NCBI GenBank assembly: GCA_016219375.1
Contig: JACRNC010000004.1
Span: forward strand, 23,791-87,790
Direction: 5' to 3'
DNA length: 64,000 bases
Source: Burkholderiales bacterium
Lineage (GTDB): Bacteria; Pseudomonadota; Gammaproteobacteria; Burkholderiales; Burkholderiaceae_C
Shown: positions 36,630-45,483 of the stretch, piece after piece
Position numbering within the stretch: the stretch's first letter is position 1
Layout of the letters: every line of letters starts with the position of its first letter
Program-made: the position numbers and the translations under genes
Notes under the pieces: model-generated
Seen by the model: only the letters and a program-made list of their open reading frames with translations
Database searches by the model: none
What the model was told of the DNA's origin: nothing

Positions 36630-39017
36630 ATGTCCGCCGTGCCGCCTGCCCACCCCTTCGCTGATCCGCCCGCCGATCGCGCCGCCGATCCGTCCTCACC
36701 GCTGCTGCGCGGGCTCAATCCCGAGCAGCTGGCCGCCGTCACGCTGCCGCCCCAGCATGCGCTGATCCTGGCCGGTGCGGGCTCGGGCAAGACGCGGGTG
36801 CTGACCACGCGCATCGCCTGGCTGATCTCCACCGGCCAGGTGTCCCCCGCCGGCGTGATGGCCGTGACCTTCACCAACAAGGCGGCCAAGGAGATGCTCA
36901 CGCGGCTGGGCGCCATGCTGCCCATCAACCCGCGCGGCATGTGGATCGGCACCTTCCACGGCCTGTGCAACCGCTTCCTGCGCGCGCACTGGAAGCTGGC
37001 CGCCCTGCCGCAGGCCTTCCAGATCCTCGACACGGCGGACCAGCTGTCGGCCGTCAAGCGCGTCATCAAGGGCCTGAACCTGGACGAAGAAAAGGTGGTG
37101 CCCAAGCAGACCACCTGGTTCATCGCCAATGCCAAGGAAGACGGCCTGCGGCCCAAGGACATCCAGCCCCGCGACGAGCTGGGCCGGCTGCAGCTGGCCG
37201 TCTACCAGGCCTACGAGGACCAGTGCCAGCGCGAGGGCGTGGTGGATTTCGCCGAGCTGATGCTGCGCACCTATGAGCTCATGCGCGACCATGCCGAGCT
37301 GCGCGAGCACTACCGCCGGCGCTTCCGCCACATCCTGGTCGACGAGTTCCAGGACACCAACCGGCTGCAGTACGCCTGGCTGAAGATGTTCGCCGGCCCG
37401 GGCTCCGCCGTGCTGGCCGTGGGCGACGATGACCAGAGCATCTACGCCTTCCGCGGCGCGCAGGTCGGCAACATGGCTGACTTCGAGCGCGAGTTCCGCG
37501 TGCAGCACGTGATCAAGCTGGAGCAGAACTACCGCAGCCACGCGCACATCCTGGATGCGGCCAACCACCTGATCAGCCACAACACCCGCCGCCTGGGCAA
37601 GAACCTGCGCACCGACGCCGGCGCCGGCGAGCCGGTGCGGGTGTTCGAGGCCACCAGCGACTTCGGCGAGGCGCAGTGGCTGCTGGACGAGGTGCGCCAG
37701 CTGCACCGCGACGGCCTGCCGCGCAGCGAGATCGCGGTGCTCTACCGCAGCAATGCGCAGTCGCGGGTGATCGAGTCGGCGCTCTTCAACGCCGGCATCC
37801 CCTACCGCGTCTACGGCGGCCTGCGCTTCTTCGAGCGGGCTGAGATCAAGCACGCATTGGCCTACCTGCGGCTGATCGAGAACGCCAACGACGACACCAG
37901 CTTCCTGCGTGTCGTCAACTTCCCCACCCGCGGCATCGGCGCGCGCACGCTGGAGCAGCTGCAGGACGCCGCCCGCTCCACGGCGCGCAGCCTGCACCAG
38001 AGCGTGGGCGCGGTGGCCGGCAAAGGTGGCGCCAACCTCAAGGCCTTCTGTGCCCTGATCGACGCCATGCGCGAGGCCACCCGCGGCCTGACGCTGCGCG
38101 AGATCATCGAGCACGTGATCGAGGCCTCGGGCCTGGCCGACTTCTACCGGCTGGAAAAGGAAGGCCAGGAGCGGCTGGAGAACCTCGCCGAACTGGTCAA
38201 CGCCGCCGAGGCCTTCGTGACGCAGGAGGGCTTCGGCAAGGACGCCGTGGCCCTGCCGGTGGACGAGACGGCGCCGGGCGCGATGGCCCAGGGCTATCCG
38301 CCGGCCGTGGCCACGGTGGACCTGACGCCGGACGCCGAGACGGGCGAGATCGTCTCGCCGCTCGCGGCCTTCCTGACGCACGCGGCGCTGGAGGCCGGCG
38401 ACAACCAGGCGCAGGCCGGCCAGGACGCGGTGCAGCTGATGACCATCCATGCCGCCAAGGGCCTGGAGTTCGACGCCGTGTTCATCACCGGGCTGGAGGA
38501 GGGCCTCTTCCCGCATGAGAACTCCATGTCCGACCCGGACGGGCTGGAAGAGGAGCGGCGGCTGATGTATGTGGCCATCACCCGCGCGCGCAAGCGGCTG
38601 TACCTGTCCTTCAGCCAGACGCGCATGCTGCACGGGCAGACGCGCTATCACATCAAGAGCCGCTTCTTCGACGAGCTGCCCGAGAGCTCACTCAAGTGGC
38701 TGACGCCGCGCAACGCGGGCTTCGGCTCGGGCTTTGCGCGCGACTATCAATCCGCCTGGTCCAGCGGGCGCGGCATGGGCTCGGTGGTCGGCGCCGGGCG
38801 GGTGGAGCCGGCGCCGGCTTTCGTGGCGCAGGCGCAGCAGCGCAGCAACCCGCAGGGCCTGCGCGTCGGTCAGGGCGTGTTCCACACCAAGTTCGGCGAG
38901 GGCGTGGTGGTGACGCTGGAAGGCAGCGGCGAGGACACGCGGGCGCAGATCAACTTCGGCCGTCACGGCCTGAAGTGGCTGGCGCTGGCTGTCGCCAAGC
39001 TCACGCCCATCGAGTAA
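36630..39017 (+). CDS. uvrD: UvrD/PcrA-type DNA helicase
   Basis: The 795-residue superfamily 1A helicase unwinds DNA 3' to 5' in nucleotide-excision and mismatch repair. It has the Q-motif LNPEQLAAV, Walker A AGAGSGKT at 48-55, Walker B region VDEFQDTN at 237-244, GDDDQSIYAFRGA, EQNYRSH and the C-terminal motifs TIHAAKGLEFDAVFITGLEEGLFPHE and EERRLMYVAITRARKRLYL. The last 60 residues (RVGQGVFHTKFGEGVVV...) form the RNA-polymerase-binding Tudor-like end found in UvrD/PcrA. ATG 36630 is the start, with a short Pro/Ala head. Rep is excluded by this C-terminal region. Confidence 0.94.
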   Translation: MSAVPPAHPFADPPADRAADPSSPLLRGLNPEQLAAVTLPPQHALILAGAGSGKTRVLTTRIAWLISTGQVSPAGVMAVTFTNKAAKEMLTRLGAMLPINPRGMWIGTFHGLCNRFLRAHWKLAALPQAFQILDTADQLSAVKRVIKGLNLDEEKVVPKQTTWFIANAKEDGLRPKDIQPRDELGRLQLAVYQAYEDQCQREGVVDFAELMLRTYELMRDHAELREHYRRRFRHILVDEFQDTNRLQYAWLKMFAGPGSAVLAVGDDDQSIYAFRGAQVGNMADFEREFRVQHVIKLEQNYRSHAHILDAANHLISHNTRRLGKNLRTDAGAGEPVRVFEATSDFGEAQWLLDEVRQLHRDGLPRSEIAVLYRSNAQSRVIESALFNAGIPYRVYGGLRFFERAEIKHALAYLRLIENANDDTSFLRVVNFPTRGIGARTLEQLQDAARSTARSLHQSVGAVAGKGGANLKAFCALIDAMREATRGLTLREIIEHVIEASGLADFYRLEKEGQERLENLAELVNAAEAFVTQEGFGKDAVALPVDETAPGAMAQGYPPAVATVDLTPDAETGEIVSPLAAFLTHAALEAGDNQAQAGQDAVQLMTIHAAKGLEFDAVFITGLEEGLFPHENSMSDPDGLEEERRLMYVAITRARKRLYLSFSQTRMLHGQTRYHIKSRFFDELPESSLKWLTPRNAGFGSGFARDYQSAWSSGRGMGSVVGAGRVEPAPAFVAQAQQRSNPQGLRVGQGVFHTKFGEGVVVTLEGSGEDTRAQINFGRHGLKWLALAVAKLTPIE

Positions 39018-39137
39018 GCCGCCTCGGCCGCCTGCAGCCTGGGCCGGCACGGTGATCGGCTATGCGCCCGCGGCTCGACCCGCTGTGCTGCCGGCCGCGG
39101 CGCGGCACGTCGGCGCGTACGCCGCGTACGCCGTGAA

Positions 39138-39971
39138 TCAGGCGGCAGTGCGGCCGGCGCTGCCCTGCTCGAAGCAGTCCACCACCGTGAAGTAGAGCGA
39201 GGCGTAGAAGGCCCCGCCCAGGCCCAGGACCAGCGGGAAGACCAGCACCTGCAGCATGGCCGGCTGCGCGCCCAGCAGCAGGGCCAGCACCGCCAGCAGC
39301 GAGGCCAGCAGCGCGGCCAGCGCGCCCCAGCCCAGGCCGTAGACGCAGAAGGCGCCCTTGTTGTGCCAGCAGGCCACCAGGCTGCTGAAGATCGCCTGCC
39401 CCGGCTTGTGCCCGGCCCAGTGCACCAGGGCCGGCGCATGCCAGAAGGCCAGCGACACCGGCGCGTAGCACAGCAGCGCCAGCAGCATGTCGCGCTGCAG
39501 GGCGGCAGCGTCGATGGCGGCCTCGCGCGTCTCGGGCGTGGCCTCGATCACCGCCTGCCACGCTTCGCCGCCCGAGCCCAGCAGCCCGGCCAGCAGCAGC
39601 GCGCCGGTGGCGGCCAGCAGATAGACCACGCCCAGGCGCAGCTGCAGCAGCCGCTGCGGCGTCGAGCGGCCCCGCCAGGCCTCCAGCAGCACCGGCGGGC
39701 CGAAGCGCTCGCCGGCCAGCGCCCGCTGCGACGCCCGCATGAAGCCCAGCCAGATCGAGGGCTGCAGCACGCCCACGGCCAGCGCACCGATCACCGGGAA
39801 GCTGGCCAGCAGCAGCGTGCCGAAGAGCGTCATGCCGAAGAGGCCGATGAAGCCCAGCGGCTGCTTGCCCACCAGCGCAAGCCCCATGCGCACCCACACC
39901 AGCCCGCGGCTGGCCGGCACCTGGCGCAGCCGCATGGACCGCGTCGGCAGGCCGCCGCTCACCTCAGACAT
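39138..39971 (-). CDS. BPSS1780-like inner-membrane protein
   Basis: The 277-residue protein has about six membrane segments. Blocks such as [29 protein letters not shown] near the start, then [33 protein letters not shown], and [33 protein letters not shown] are those of the betaproteobacterial BPSS1780 family. Function is unknown. Its ATG 39971 overlaps the end of thrB by 8 bases, so the two are cotranscribed with thrB first. The stretch of about 120 bases between this gene and the convergent helicase gene shows no terminator. Confidence 0.8.
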   Translation of the reverse strand: MSEVSGGLPTRSMRLRQVPASRGLVWVRMGLALVGKQPLGFIGLFGMTLFGTLLLASFPVIGALAVGVLQPSIWLGFMRASQRALAGERFGPPVLLEAWRGRSTPQRLLQLRLGVVYLLAATGALLLAGLLGSGGEAWQAVIEATPETREAAIDAAALQRDMLLALLCYAPVSLAFWHAPALVHWAGHKPGQAIFSSLVACWHNKGAFCVYGLGWGALAALLASLLAVLALLLGAQPAMLQVLVFPLVLGLGGAFYASLYFTVVDCFEQGSAGRTAA

Positions 39972-40923
39972 GGGCCGGCCTCCACGGTTGTTCGCGCCGC
40001 AGGCGCAGCACGCGCTCGAAGTGCGCCGGGTCGTGCGGCTTGAGCAGGCTGGCCTCGCGCGGCAGATGCCAGTCCCACAGGCGCGAGCACCAGAAGCGCA
40101 TGGCGGCTGCGCGCAGCAGGGCGGGGAAGAGCGCGTGCTCCGCGGCGGTCAGCGCGCGCGCGCCGGCATAGGCGTCCACCATGGCCCGGGCGCGCGGCTC
40201 GTCCAGCGCGCCGGTGGCCCAGTCGATGCACCAGTCGTTCAGGCACACCGCCAGGTCGAAGAGAAAGGTGTCGCAGCCGGCGAAGTAGAAGTCGAAGAAG
40301 CCCGCCAGCCGGTCGCCGTCGAACATCACGTTGTCGCGGAACAGGTCGGCGTGGATGGGGCCGTGGGGCAGGGCGGCGTAATCGGCGCTGGCGGCAAGCT
40401 GCTGCTGAAAGCGCAGCTCGTCCGACAGCAGCGAGCGCTGGGCGTCGTCCAGATGCGGCAGCACGACGGGCACCACCTCGGTCCACCAGGCCAGGCCGCG
40501 CAGGTTGGGCTGGTGGCGCGGGTAGTCCTGGCCGGCCAGATGCATGCGCGCGAGCATGGCGCCCACCTGGGCGCAGTGGGCGGCCTGCGGGGCCATCTGG
40601 TTGGCGCCGCTCAGGCGGGTGACCACCGCTGCCGGCTTGCCGGCCAGGCTGTGCAGGATCTCGCCGGATGCATCGGCCTGCGGATCGGGCACCGGGATGC
40701 CGCGTGCCGCCAGGTGCTGCATCAGGTGCAGGTAGAAGGGCAGTTGCTCGACGCTCAGTCGCTCGAACACCGTCAGCACGTAGCGCCCGCGCTCGGTGGT
40801 GACGAAGTAGTTGGTGTTCTCGATGCCGGATGCGATGCCCTGCAGGTCCTGCAGGCGCCCCAGGTTCAGCCGCGTGAGCAGCGCCTGGGCGGCATCGGGG
40901 GTGACTTCGGTGAAGACGGCCAT
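39964..40923 (-). CDS. thrB: Homoserine kinase, aminoglycoside-phosphotransferase fold
   Basis: The 319-residue enzyme phosphorylates homoserine on the path to threonine. It is of the APH-fold type found in betaproteobacteria and pseudomonads, not the GHMP type of E. coli: [22 protein letters not shown] start, [25 protein letters not shown] near residue 30, catalytic loop [22 protein letters not shown] and metal-binding [17 protein letters not shown]. Length is usual. The start ATG 40923 gives the typical N-terminus. A TACAAT -10 on the same strand lies about 70 bases upstream, near the divergent polA promoter. Confidence 0.92.
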   Translation of the reverse strand: MAVFTEVTPDAAQALLTRLNLGRLQDLQGIASGIENTNYFVTTERGRYVLTVFERLSVEQLPFYLHLMQHLAARGIPVPDPQADASGEILHSLAGKPAAVVTRLSGANQMAPQAAHCAQVGAMLARMHLAGQDYPRHQPNLRGLAWWTEVVPVVLPHLDDAQRSLLSDELRFQQQLAASADYAALPHGPIHADLFRDNVMFDGDRLAGFFDFYFAGCDTFLFDLAVCLNDWCIDWATGALDEPRARAMVDAYAGARALTAAEHALFPALLRAAAMRFWCSRLWDWHLPREASLLKPHDPAHFERVLRLRREQPWRPAHV

Positions 40924-40993
40924 GAGATGGGCAGGACGGGTGCGCCGCAGGCGGCTAAGACAGCCTCGACGCAGGGCGGGCGGGGCGGCGCGG

Positions 40994-40999
40994 ATTGTA
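40994..40999 (-). promoter_or_regulatory. Candidate -10 element of thrB
   Basis: TACAAT on the minus strand lies 71 bases upstream of the thrB ATG, giving a leader of about 65 bases. It stands out in a very GC-rich gap shared with the divergent polA promoter. Confidence 0.4.
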
Positions 41000-41101
41000 G
41001 GAGCCGGGGGCCGCGCGAAGCCTGCCCGACGCCCGCCCGAGGCCCGCCCCCACGGCCCCGACCGGCAGGGGCCATGCGCACGGCGGGCCGCCCCGCTGCC
41101 G

Positions 41102-41107
41102 GACAAT
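41102..41107 (+). promoter_or_regulatory. Candidate -10 element of polA
   Basis: GACAAT ends 7 bases before ATG 41115. No Shine-Dalgarno sequence lies between, so a transcript from it would be leaderless or carry one or two extra bases. Confidence 0.35.
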
Positions 41108-41114
41108 CCGCCGC

Positions 41115-43853
41115 ATGACCGTGCCCACCCTGCTCCTCGTCGACGGCTCCAGCTACCTCTACCGCGCCTATCACGCCCTGCCGGACCTGCGCGGCCCCGG
41201 CGGCGTGCCCACCGGCGCCACCCACGGCATGGTGGCCATGCTGCGCCGGCTGCGCGAGCAGGTGCCCTCGGTGCTGGCCGCGTGCGTCTTCGATGCCAAG
41301 GGCCCGACCTTCCGCCACGAGTGGTATGCCGACTACAAGGGCCACCGCCCGCCCATGCCGGAGGACCTGGCCCGCCAGATCGAGCCCATCCACGAGGTGG
41401 TCAGGCTCATGGGCTGGCCGGTGCTGGAGGTGCCCGGCATCGAGGCCGACGACGTGATCGGCACGCTGGCCCGGCGCGCGGCCGAGGCGGGCATGAACGT
41501 GGTCATCTCCACCGGCGACAAGGACATGGCGCAGCTGGTGGACGAGCGCATCACGCTGGTCAACACCATGAGCAACGAGACGCTGGATGTGGCCGGCGTG
41601 GAGGCCAAGTTCGGCGTGCCGCCGCGGCTGATCGTGGACTACCTGTCGCTCATCGGCGATGCGGTGGACAACGTGCCCGGCGTGGAGAAGGTCGGCCCCA
41701 AGACCGCCTGCAAGTGGATCAACGAATACGGCTCGCTGGACGGCGTGATCGCCGCCGCTTCCGGCATCAAGGGCGTGGCCGGCGAGAACCTGCGCAAGGC
41801 ATTGGACTGGCTGCCGCAGGGCCGCAAGCTCATCACCGTCAAGACCGACTGCGACCTGGCCGCTCACGTGGCCGGCTGGCCCGAGCTGGCCGGCCTGCAC
41901 CTGCACGAGCCTGACCACGCCGGGCTGCTGGGCTTCTTCGACCGCTACGGCTTCAAGACCTGGAAGGCCGAGCTGGAGCGCCAGACCCGCGCCCAGGCCA
42001 CGGCCGATCTTTTCGCCGATGTGCCGCCGCCGCAAGCCCCGGCCGTGCAGGGCGAATGGGAGACGGTGACCGACTGGGATGCGTTCGACCGCTGGCTGGC
42101 GCGCATCCAGGCCGCGGATCTGGTCGCCCTGGACACCGAGACCGATTCGCTGGACCCGATGAAGGCGCGCATCGTCGGCCTGTCCTTCAGCGTGGAGGCC
42201 GGCAAGGCCGCCTACGTCCCGCTGGCGCATGCCTATGCCGACGTGCCGCCGCAGCTGCCGCTGGACGAGGTGCTGGCGCGCCTGAAACCGTGGCTGGAGG
42301 ACGCGGGCCGCGCCAAGCTGGGCCAGCACATCAAGTACGACATCCACGTGCTGGCCAACCACGGCATCACCGTGCGCGGCTATGTGCACGACACCCTGCT
42401 GCAGAGCTATGTGCTGGAGGCGCACAAGCCGCACAACCTCGACAGCCTGGCCCAGCGCCACCTGGGCCGCAAGGGGCTGAGCTATGAGGACGTCTGCGGC
42501 AAGGGCGCCAGCCAGATCCCGTTTGCCCAGGTGTCGTTGGAGCGGGCCACCGCCTACTCCTGCGAGGACAGCGAGATGGCTCTGGCCGTGCATCGCGTGC
42601 TGTGGCCCCGGCTGCAGGAGGAAGGCCGGCTGCGCGAGGTGTACGAGCGCATCGAGCTGCCCACGTCGGCCGTGCTGCAGCGCATCGAGCGCCACGGCGT
42701 GCTGATCGATGCCGATCGGCTGCGCCAGCAGAGCCAGCAGCTCGCCGAGCGGCTGGTGGCGCTGGAGCAGGAGGCCTACGCCCTGGCCGGCCAGCCCTTC
42801 AACCTGGGCTCGCCCAAGCAGATCGGCGAGATCCTCTTCGGCAAGCTGCAGCTGCCGGTGGTCAAGAAGACCGCCAGCGGCGCGCCGTCCACCGACGAGG
42901 AGGTGCTGGAGCAACTGGCCGCCGACTACCCGCTGCCAGCCAGGATCCTGGAGCACCGAGGCCTGGCCAAGCTCAAGAGCACCTACACCGACAAGCTGCC
43001 GACGATGGTCAACCCCGCCACCGGCCGCGTGCACACCAACTACGCGCAGGCCGTGGCCGTGACCGGCCGTCTGGCCAGCAATGAGCCGAATCTGCAGAAC
43101 ATCCCCGTGCGCACGCTGGAGGGCCGCCGCGTGCGCGAGGCCTTCATCGCCCCGCCGGGGCACGTGATCGTCTCGGCCGACTACTCGCAGATCGAGCTGC
43201 GCATCATGGCCCACCTGTCGGATGACGAGAACCTGCTGCGCGCCTTCCGCGAGGGGCAGGACGTGCACCGCGCCACCGCGGCCGAGATCTTCGGCGTCAC
43301 GCCGGATGCGGTCAGCAGCGAGCAGCGCCGCTATGCCAAGGTCATCAACTTCGGCCTGATCTACGGCATGAGCGCCTTCGGCCTGGCCAGCAACCTGGGC
43401 ATCGAGCGCTCGGCCGCCACGGCCTACATCGACCGCTACTTCCAGCGCTACCCCGGCGTGCGCCGCTACATGGACGACACCCGCCAGCAGGCCCGCGAGC
43501 GTGGCTATGTGGAGACTGTCTTCGGCCGCCGCCTGTGGCTGCCCGAGATCAACGGCGGCAGCGGCCCGCGCCGGGGTGCTGCAGAGCGCGCCGCCATCAA
43601 TGCGCCCATGCAGGGCACGGCGGCCGATCTCATCAAACTGGCCATGATCGCCGTGCAGCAGGAGCTCGACGCCTCAGGCCGCCCCGTGGCGATGGTCATG
43701 CAGGTGCACGACGAGCTGGTCTTCGAGGTACCGGAGGATCAGCTCGACTGGGCGCGCGAAGCCATCCCCCGCATCATGGCCGGCGTGGCCGAGTTGAAGG
43801 TGCCGCTGGAGGCCGACGTGGGTGTGGGGCGGAATTGGGAGGAGGCGCATTGA
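41115..43853 (+). CDS. polA: DNA polymerase I
   Basis: The 912-residue polymerase has all three domains. The N-terminal 5'-3' exonuclease (about 1-290) begins [19 protein letters not shown] and contains [10 protein letters not shown]. The 3'-5' proofreading exonuclease (about 310-510) keeps the metal ligands D340 and E342 in [11 protein letters not shown]. The polymerase domain (about 540-912) has motif A DYSQIELR from D689, motif [22 protein letters not shown] and motif [11 protein letters not shown] at 863-872 with D866. All activities should be intact. It fills gaps in repair and removes Okazaki primers. ATG 41115 gives the standard start. Confidence 0.97.
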   Translation: MTVPTLLLVDGSSYLYRAYHALPDLRGPGGVPTGATHGMVAMLRRLREQVPSVLAACVFDAKGPTFRHEWYADYKGHRPPMPEDLARQIEPIHEVVRLMGWPVLEVPGIEADDVIGTLARRAAEAGMNVVISTGDKDMAQLVDERITLVNTMSNETLDVAGVEAKFGVPPRLIVDYLSLIGDAVDNVPGVEKVGPKTACKWINEYGSLDGVIAAASGIKGVAGENLRKALDWLPQGRKLITVKTDCDLAAHVAGWPELAGLHLHEPDHAGLLGFFDRYGFKTWKAELERQTRAQATADLFADVPPPQAPAVQGEWETVTDWDAFDRWLARIQAADLVALDTETDSLDPMKARIVGLSFSVEAGKAAYVPLAHAYADVPPQLPLDEVLARLKPWLEDAGRAKLGQHIKYDIHVLANHGITVRGYVHDTLLQSYVLEAHKPHNLDSLAQRHLGRKGLSYEDVCGKGASQIPFAQVSLERATAYSCEDSEMALAVHRVLWPRLQEEGRLREVYERIELPTSAVLQRIERHGVLIDADRLRQQSQQLAERLVALEQEAYALAGQPFNLGSPKQIGEILFGKLQLPVVKKTASGAPSTDEEVLEQLAADYPLPARILEHRGLAKLKSTYTDKLPTMVNPATGRVHTNYAQAVAVTGRLASNEPNLQNIPVRTLEGRRVREAFIAPPGHVIVSADYSQIELRIMAHLSDDENLLRAFREGQDVHRATAAEIFGVTPDAVSSEQRRYAKVINFGLIYGMSAFGLASNLGIERSAATAYIDRYFQRYPGVRRYMDDTRQQARERGYVETVFGRRLWLPEINGGSGPRRGAAERAAINAPMQGTAADLIKLAMIAVQQELDASGRPVAMVMQVHDELVFEVPEDQLDWAREAIPRIMAGVAELKVPLEADVGVGRNWEEAH

Positions 43854-43895
43854 GCCGCCTCGCCCAGCATCGACAACGCCGCATTGCATTTGCAC

Positions 43896-43901
43896 TACAC
43901 T
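43896..43901 (+). promoter_or_regulatory. Candidate -10 element of the toxin-antitoxin pair
   Basis: TACACT ends 7 bases before the antitoxin ATG 43909. The sequence just upstream, TTGCATTTGCA, has two TTGCA copies that could serve as an autoregulation site; this is speculative. Confidence 0.35.
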
Positions 43902-43908
43902 GGCCGTC

Positions 43909-44211
43909 ATGAAGACCGCCCAGTTGCCTCCCGTGCGCGTCGAGCCTTCGGTTCGTGAGGAAATCGAAAGCGTGCTGCGTACGGGCGAGACCTTGTCGCA
44001 GTTCGTCGAAGCAGCGGCGGTTGAGGCTGCACGGCGACGCAAGGCTCAGGATGAGTTCGTGGCGCGGGGACGCGAGTCCCTGGCCAAGGCCAGGGCGTCC
44101 GGCGAGTTCGTGCCTCTGGATGACGCGCTCAAGGCCATGCGCGACCGGCTGGAGGCCCGCATGGCAGAGCATCGATCCAATGGAGCGGCGCCGTCGATCG
44201 GCAAGCCGTGA
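43909..44211 (+). CDS. Antitoxin of a ParE-type toxin-antitoxin module
   Basis: The 100-residue protein begins TAQLPPVRVEPSVREEIESVLRTGETLSQFVEAAAVEAARRRKAQDEF, the pattern of a short ribbon-helix-helix DNA-binding domain (YlcI/YnfO-like antitoxins). A charged helical part follows (RGRESLAKARASGEFVPLDDALKAMRDRLEARM) that would neutralise the toxin. It starts 55 bases after polA and its stop overlaps the toxin's GTG start (GTGA), so the pair is translationally coupled. It probably represses its own promoter. Confidence 0.82.
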   Translation: MKTAQLPPVRVEPSVREEIESVLRTGETLSQFVEAAAVEAARRRKAQDEFVARGRESLAKARASGEFVPLDDALKAMRDRLEARMAEHRSNGAAPSIGKP

Positions 44212-44519
44212 CCTACGCCGTCACCCTCACGAGGGAGGCGCTCGAAGACCTGCGGCGCCTGGAGGACTTCCTGGTCGAGGCGGCACTGCAGTACGGTGAC
44301 CTGGAGCTGCCGCAGCGGGCGATGGCTGAAATCGAAAGCCAGCTCCGCATCCTGCGGACCAACCCGTTCACCTGCCGCGTTGCGGCTGACCGGCCTTACG
44401 AGCGCGAACTGGTGATCCCGTTCGGCGGCTCAGGCTATGTGGCGCTGTTCGAGGTGGTCAGTGACCACGAAGTGGTGGTCACCGCCTTGCGACACCAGCG
44501 AGAAGACGACTACCACTAG
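44208..44519 (+). CDS. ParE/RelE-family toxin
   Basis: The 103-residue protein fits the ParE/RelE fold: TREALEDLRRLEDFLVE at the N-terminus, a middle helix AMAEIESQLRILRTNPFTCRV, then the conserved sheet YERELVIPFGGSGYVALFEVVSDHEVVVTALRHQREDDY. The ending LRHQREDDYH is typical of ParE-like toxins, which usually target DNA gyrase, while RelE toxins cut mRNA; the sequence favours ParE. It starts at GTG 44208 overlapping the antitoxin stop by 4 bases. Confidence 0.85.
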   Translation: MTYAVTLTREALEDLRRLEDFLVEAALQYGDLELPQRAMAEIESQLRILRTNPFTCRVAADRPYERELVIPFGGSGYVALFEVVSDHEVVVTALRHQREDDYH

Positions 44520-44551
44520 ACCCGCCTGGGCGCCGGCCCAGCGGTCCGGCT

Positions 44552-45460
44552 TCACATTTCGTTGAACACCGACCCCACGATCTTGGCGGAGGTGTCCTGC
44601 AGGTCCTGCACCAGCGCCTCGATGGCGTGCAGGTGCGACTTGCCCTTGCGGGCCAGCACCAGGGCGGCGCCGCAGCGGGAGGTGATGGACACGGCGTCCG
44701 AGCCGTGGACGGCGGCGGGCGTGTCCACGATGACGTGGTCGAACTTGCCGACCAGCTCGCGCATCAGCAGGCCGAAGGCCGGCCGCTCGACCAGCTCCAG
44801 CGGGTTGGGCGGCACGTTGCCCACCGGCAGCACGAAAAGGCTGGGGAAGGCGTGGATGGCGCGGATGACGTTCTTGGTGGCGCGGCCGGACAGGATGGCC
44901 GACAGGCCCGTGGTGTTGTCCACGCCGAAGAGCTCGTGCTGGCGCGGGCTGCGCAGGTCGGCATCCACCAGCAGCGTGCGGCCGCCCAGCTGCGAGAAGA
45001 CGGTGGCCAGGTTGGCCGCGAAGTAGGACTTGCCGTCGCCGATGTCGGGGCTGACGATGGCCAGCGCGCGCTTGGTGTCCGTGTCCTTGAACAGCTTGTT
45101 GATCAGCTGGCTGCGGATCATGCGGAAGGACTCGGCCTGCCGCGAGAAGGGCTGGTTGCCGGTGACCAGCTCCGGGTGCAGCTTGGCGTCGCTGTCGTTG
45201 GCCAGCGGGTAGTGGTACTGCTTGGACAGGGCATGCAGCACGTCGTCGTTGCTGGCATAGCCCAGGGCCACGGCCGCCTCGCCGAAGCGCAGGCCCTTGT
45301 CGCGCTGGTAGGTGAGGATCTTCTCGACCTCTTCGGCCGACAGGTTCTTGGCCTGGCGGATGATGTCGCCGATGGAGTGCTCGTGGATGGCGACGGACTC
45401 GTCGGAGTAGTCCTGGGGCGCCATCGTGGAGAACTGACGCGAATCGCGGAAAACGGCCAT
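44552..45460 (-). CDS. epsG: EpsG-type chain-length tyrosine kinase with N-terminal MshEN-like domain
   Basis: The 302-residue protein has two parts. Residues 28-86 (SIGDIIRQAKNLSAEEVEKI through RFGEAAVALGYASNDDVLHALSKQ) resemble the N-terminal domain of type II secretion/MshE ATPases, which in MshE binds c-di-GMP. Residues 105-302 form a BY-kinase/CpsD-like ATPase with Walker A SPDIGDGKS (Lys144), Walker A' TLLVDADLRSPRQHELF and HVIVDTPAAVHGSDAV. No tyrosine cluster is seen at the C-terminus, where such kinases are usually autophosphorylated. It lies directly after epsF and would work with it to control polymer length in exopolysaccharide export. Confidence 0.88.
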   Translation of the reverse strand: MAVFRDSRQFSTMAPQDYSDESVAIHEHSIGDIIRQAKNLSAEEVEKILTYQRDKGLRFGEAAVALGYASNDDVLHALSKQYHYPLANDSDAKLHPELVTGNQPFSRQAESFRMIRSQLINKLFKDTDTKRALAIVSPDIGDGKSYFAANLATVFSQLGGRTLLVDADLRSPRQHELFGVDNTTGLSAILSGRATKNVIRAIHAFPSLFVLPVGNVPPNPLELVERPAFGLLMRELVGKFDHVIVDTPAAVHGSDAVSITSRCGAALVLARKGKSHLHAIEALVQDLQDTSAKIVGSVFNEM

Positions 45461-45483
45461 GAAGGGGGCTCCGGCTTCGTTCG

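Noticed and set aside
40866..43268. Long open frame opposite polA
   Set aside because: It is a shadow frame with low-complexity composition; polA motifs A and C and both exonuclease regions are on the plus strand.
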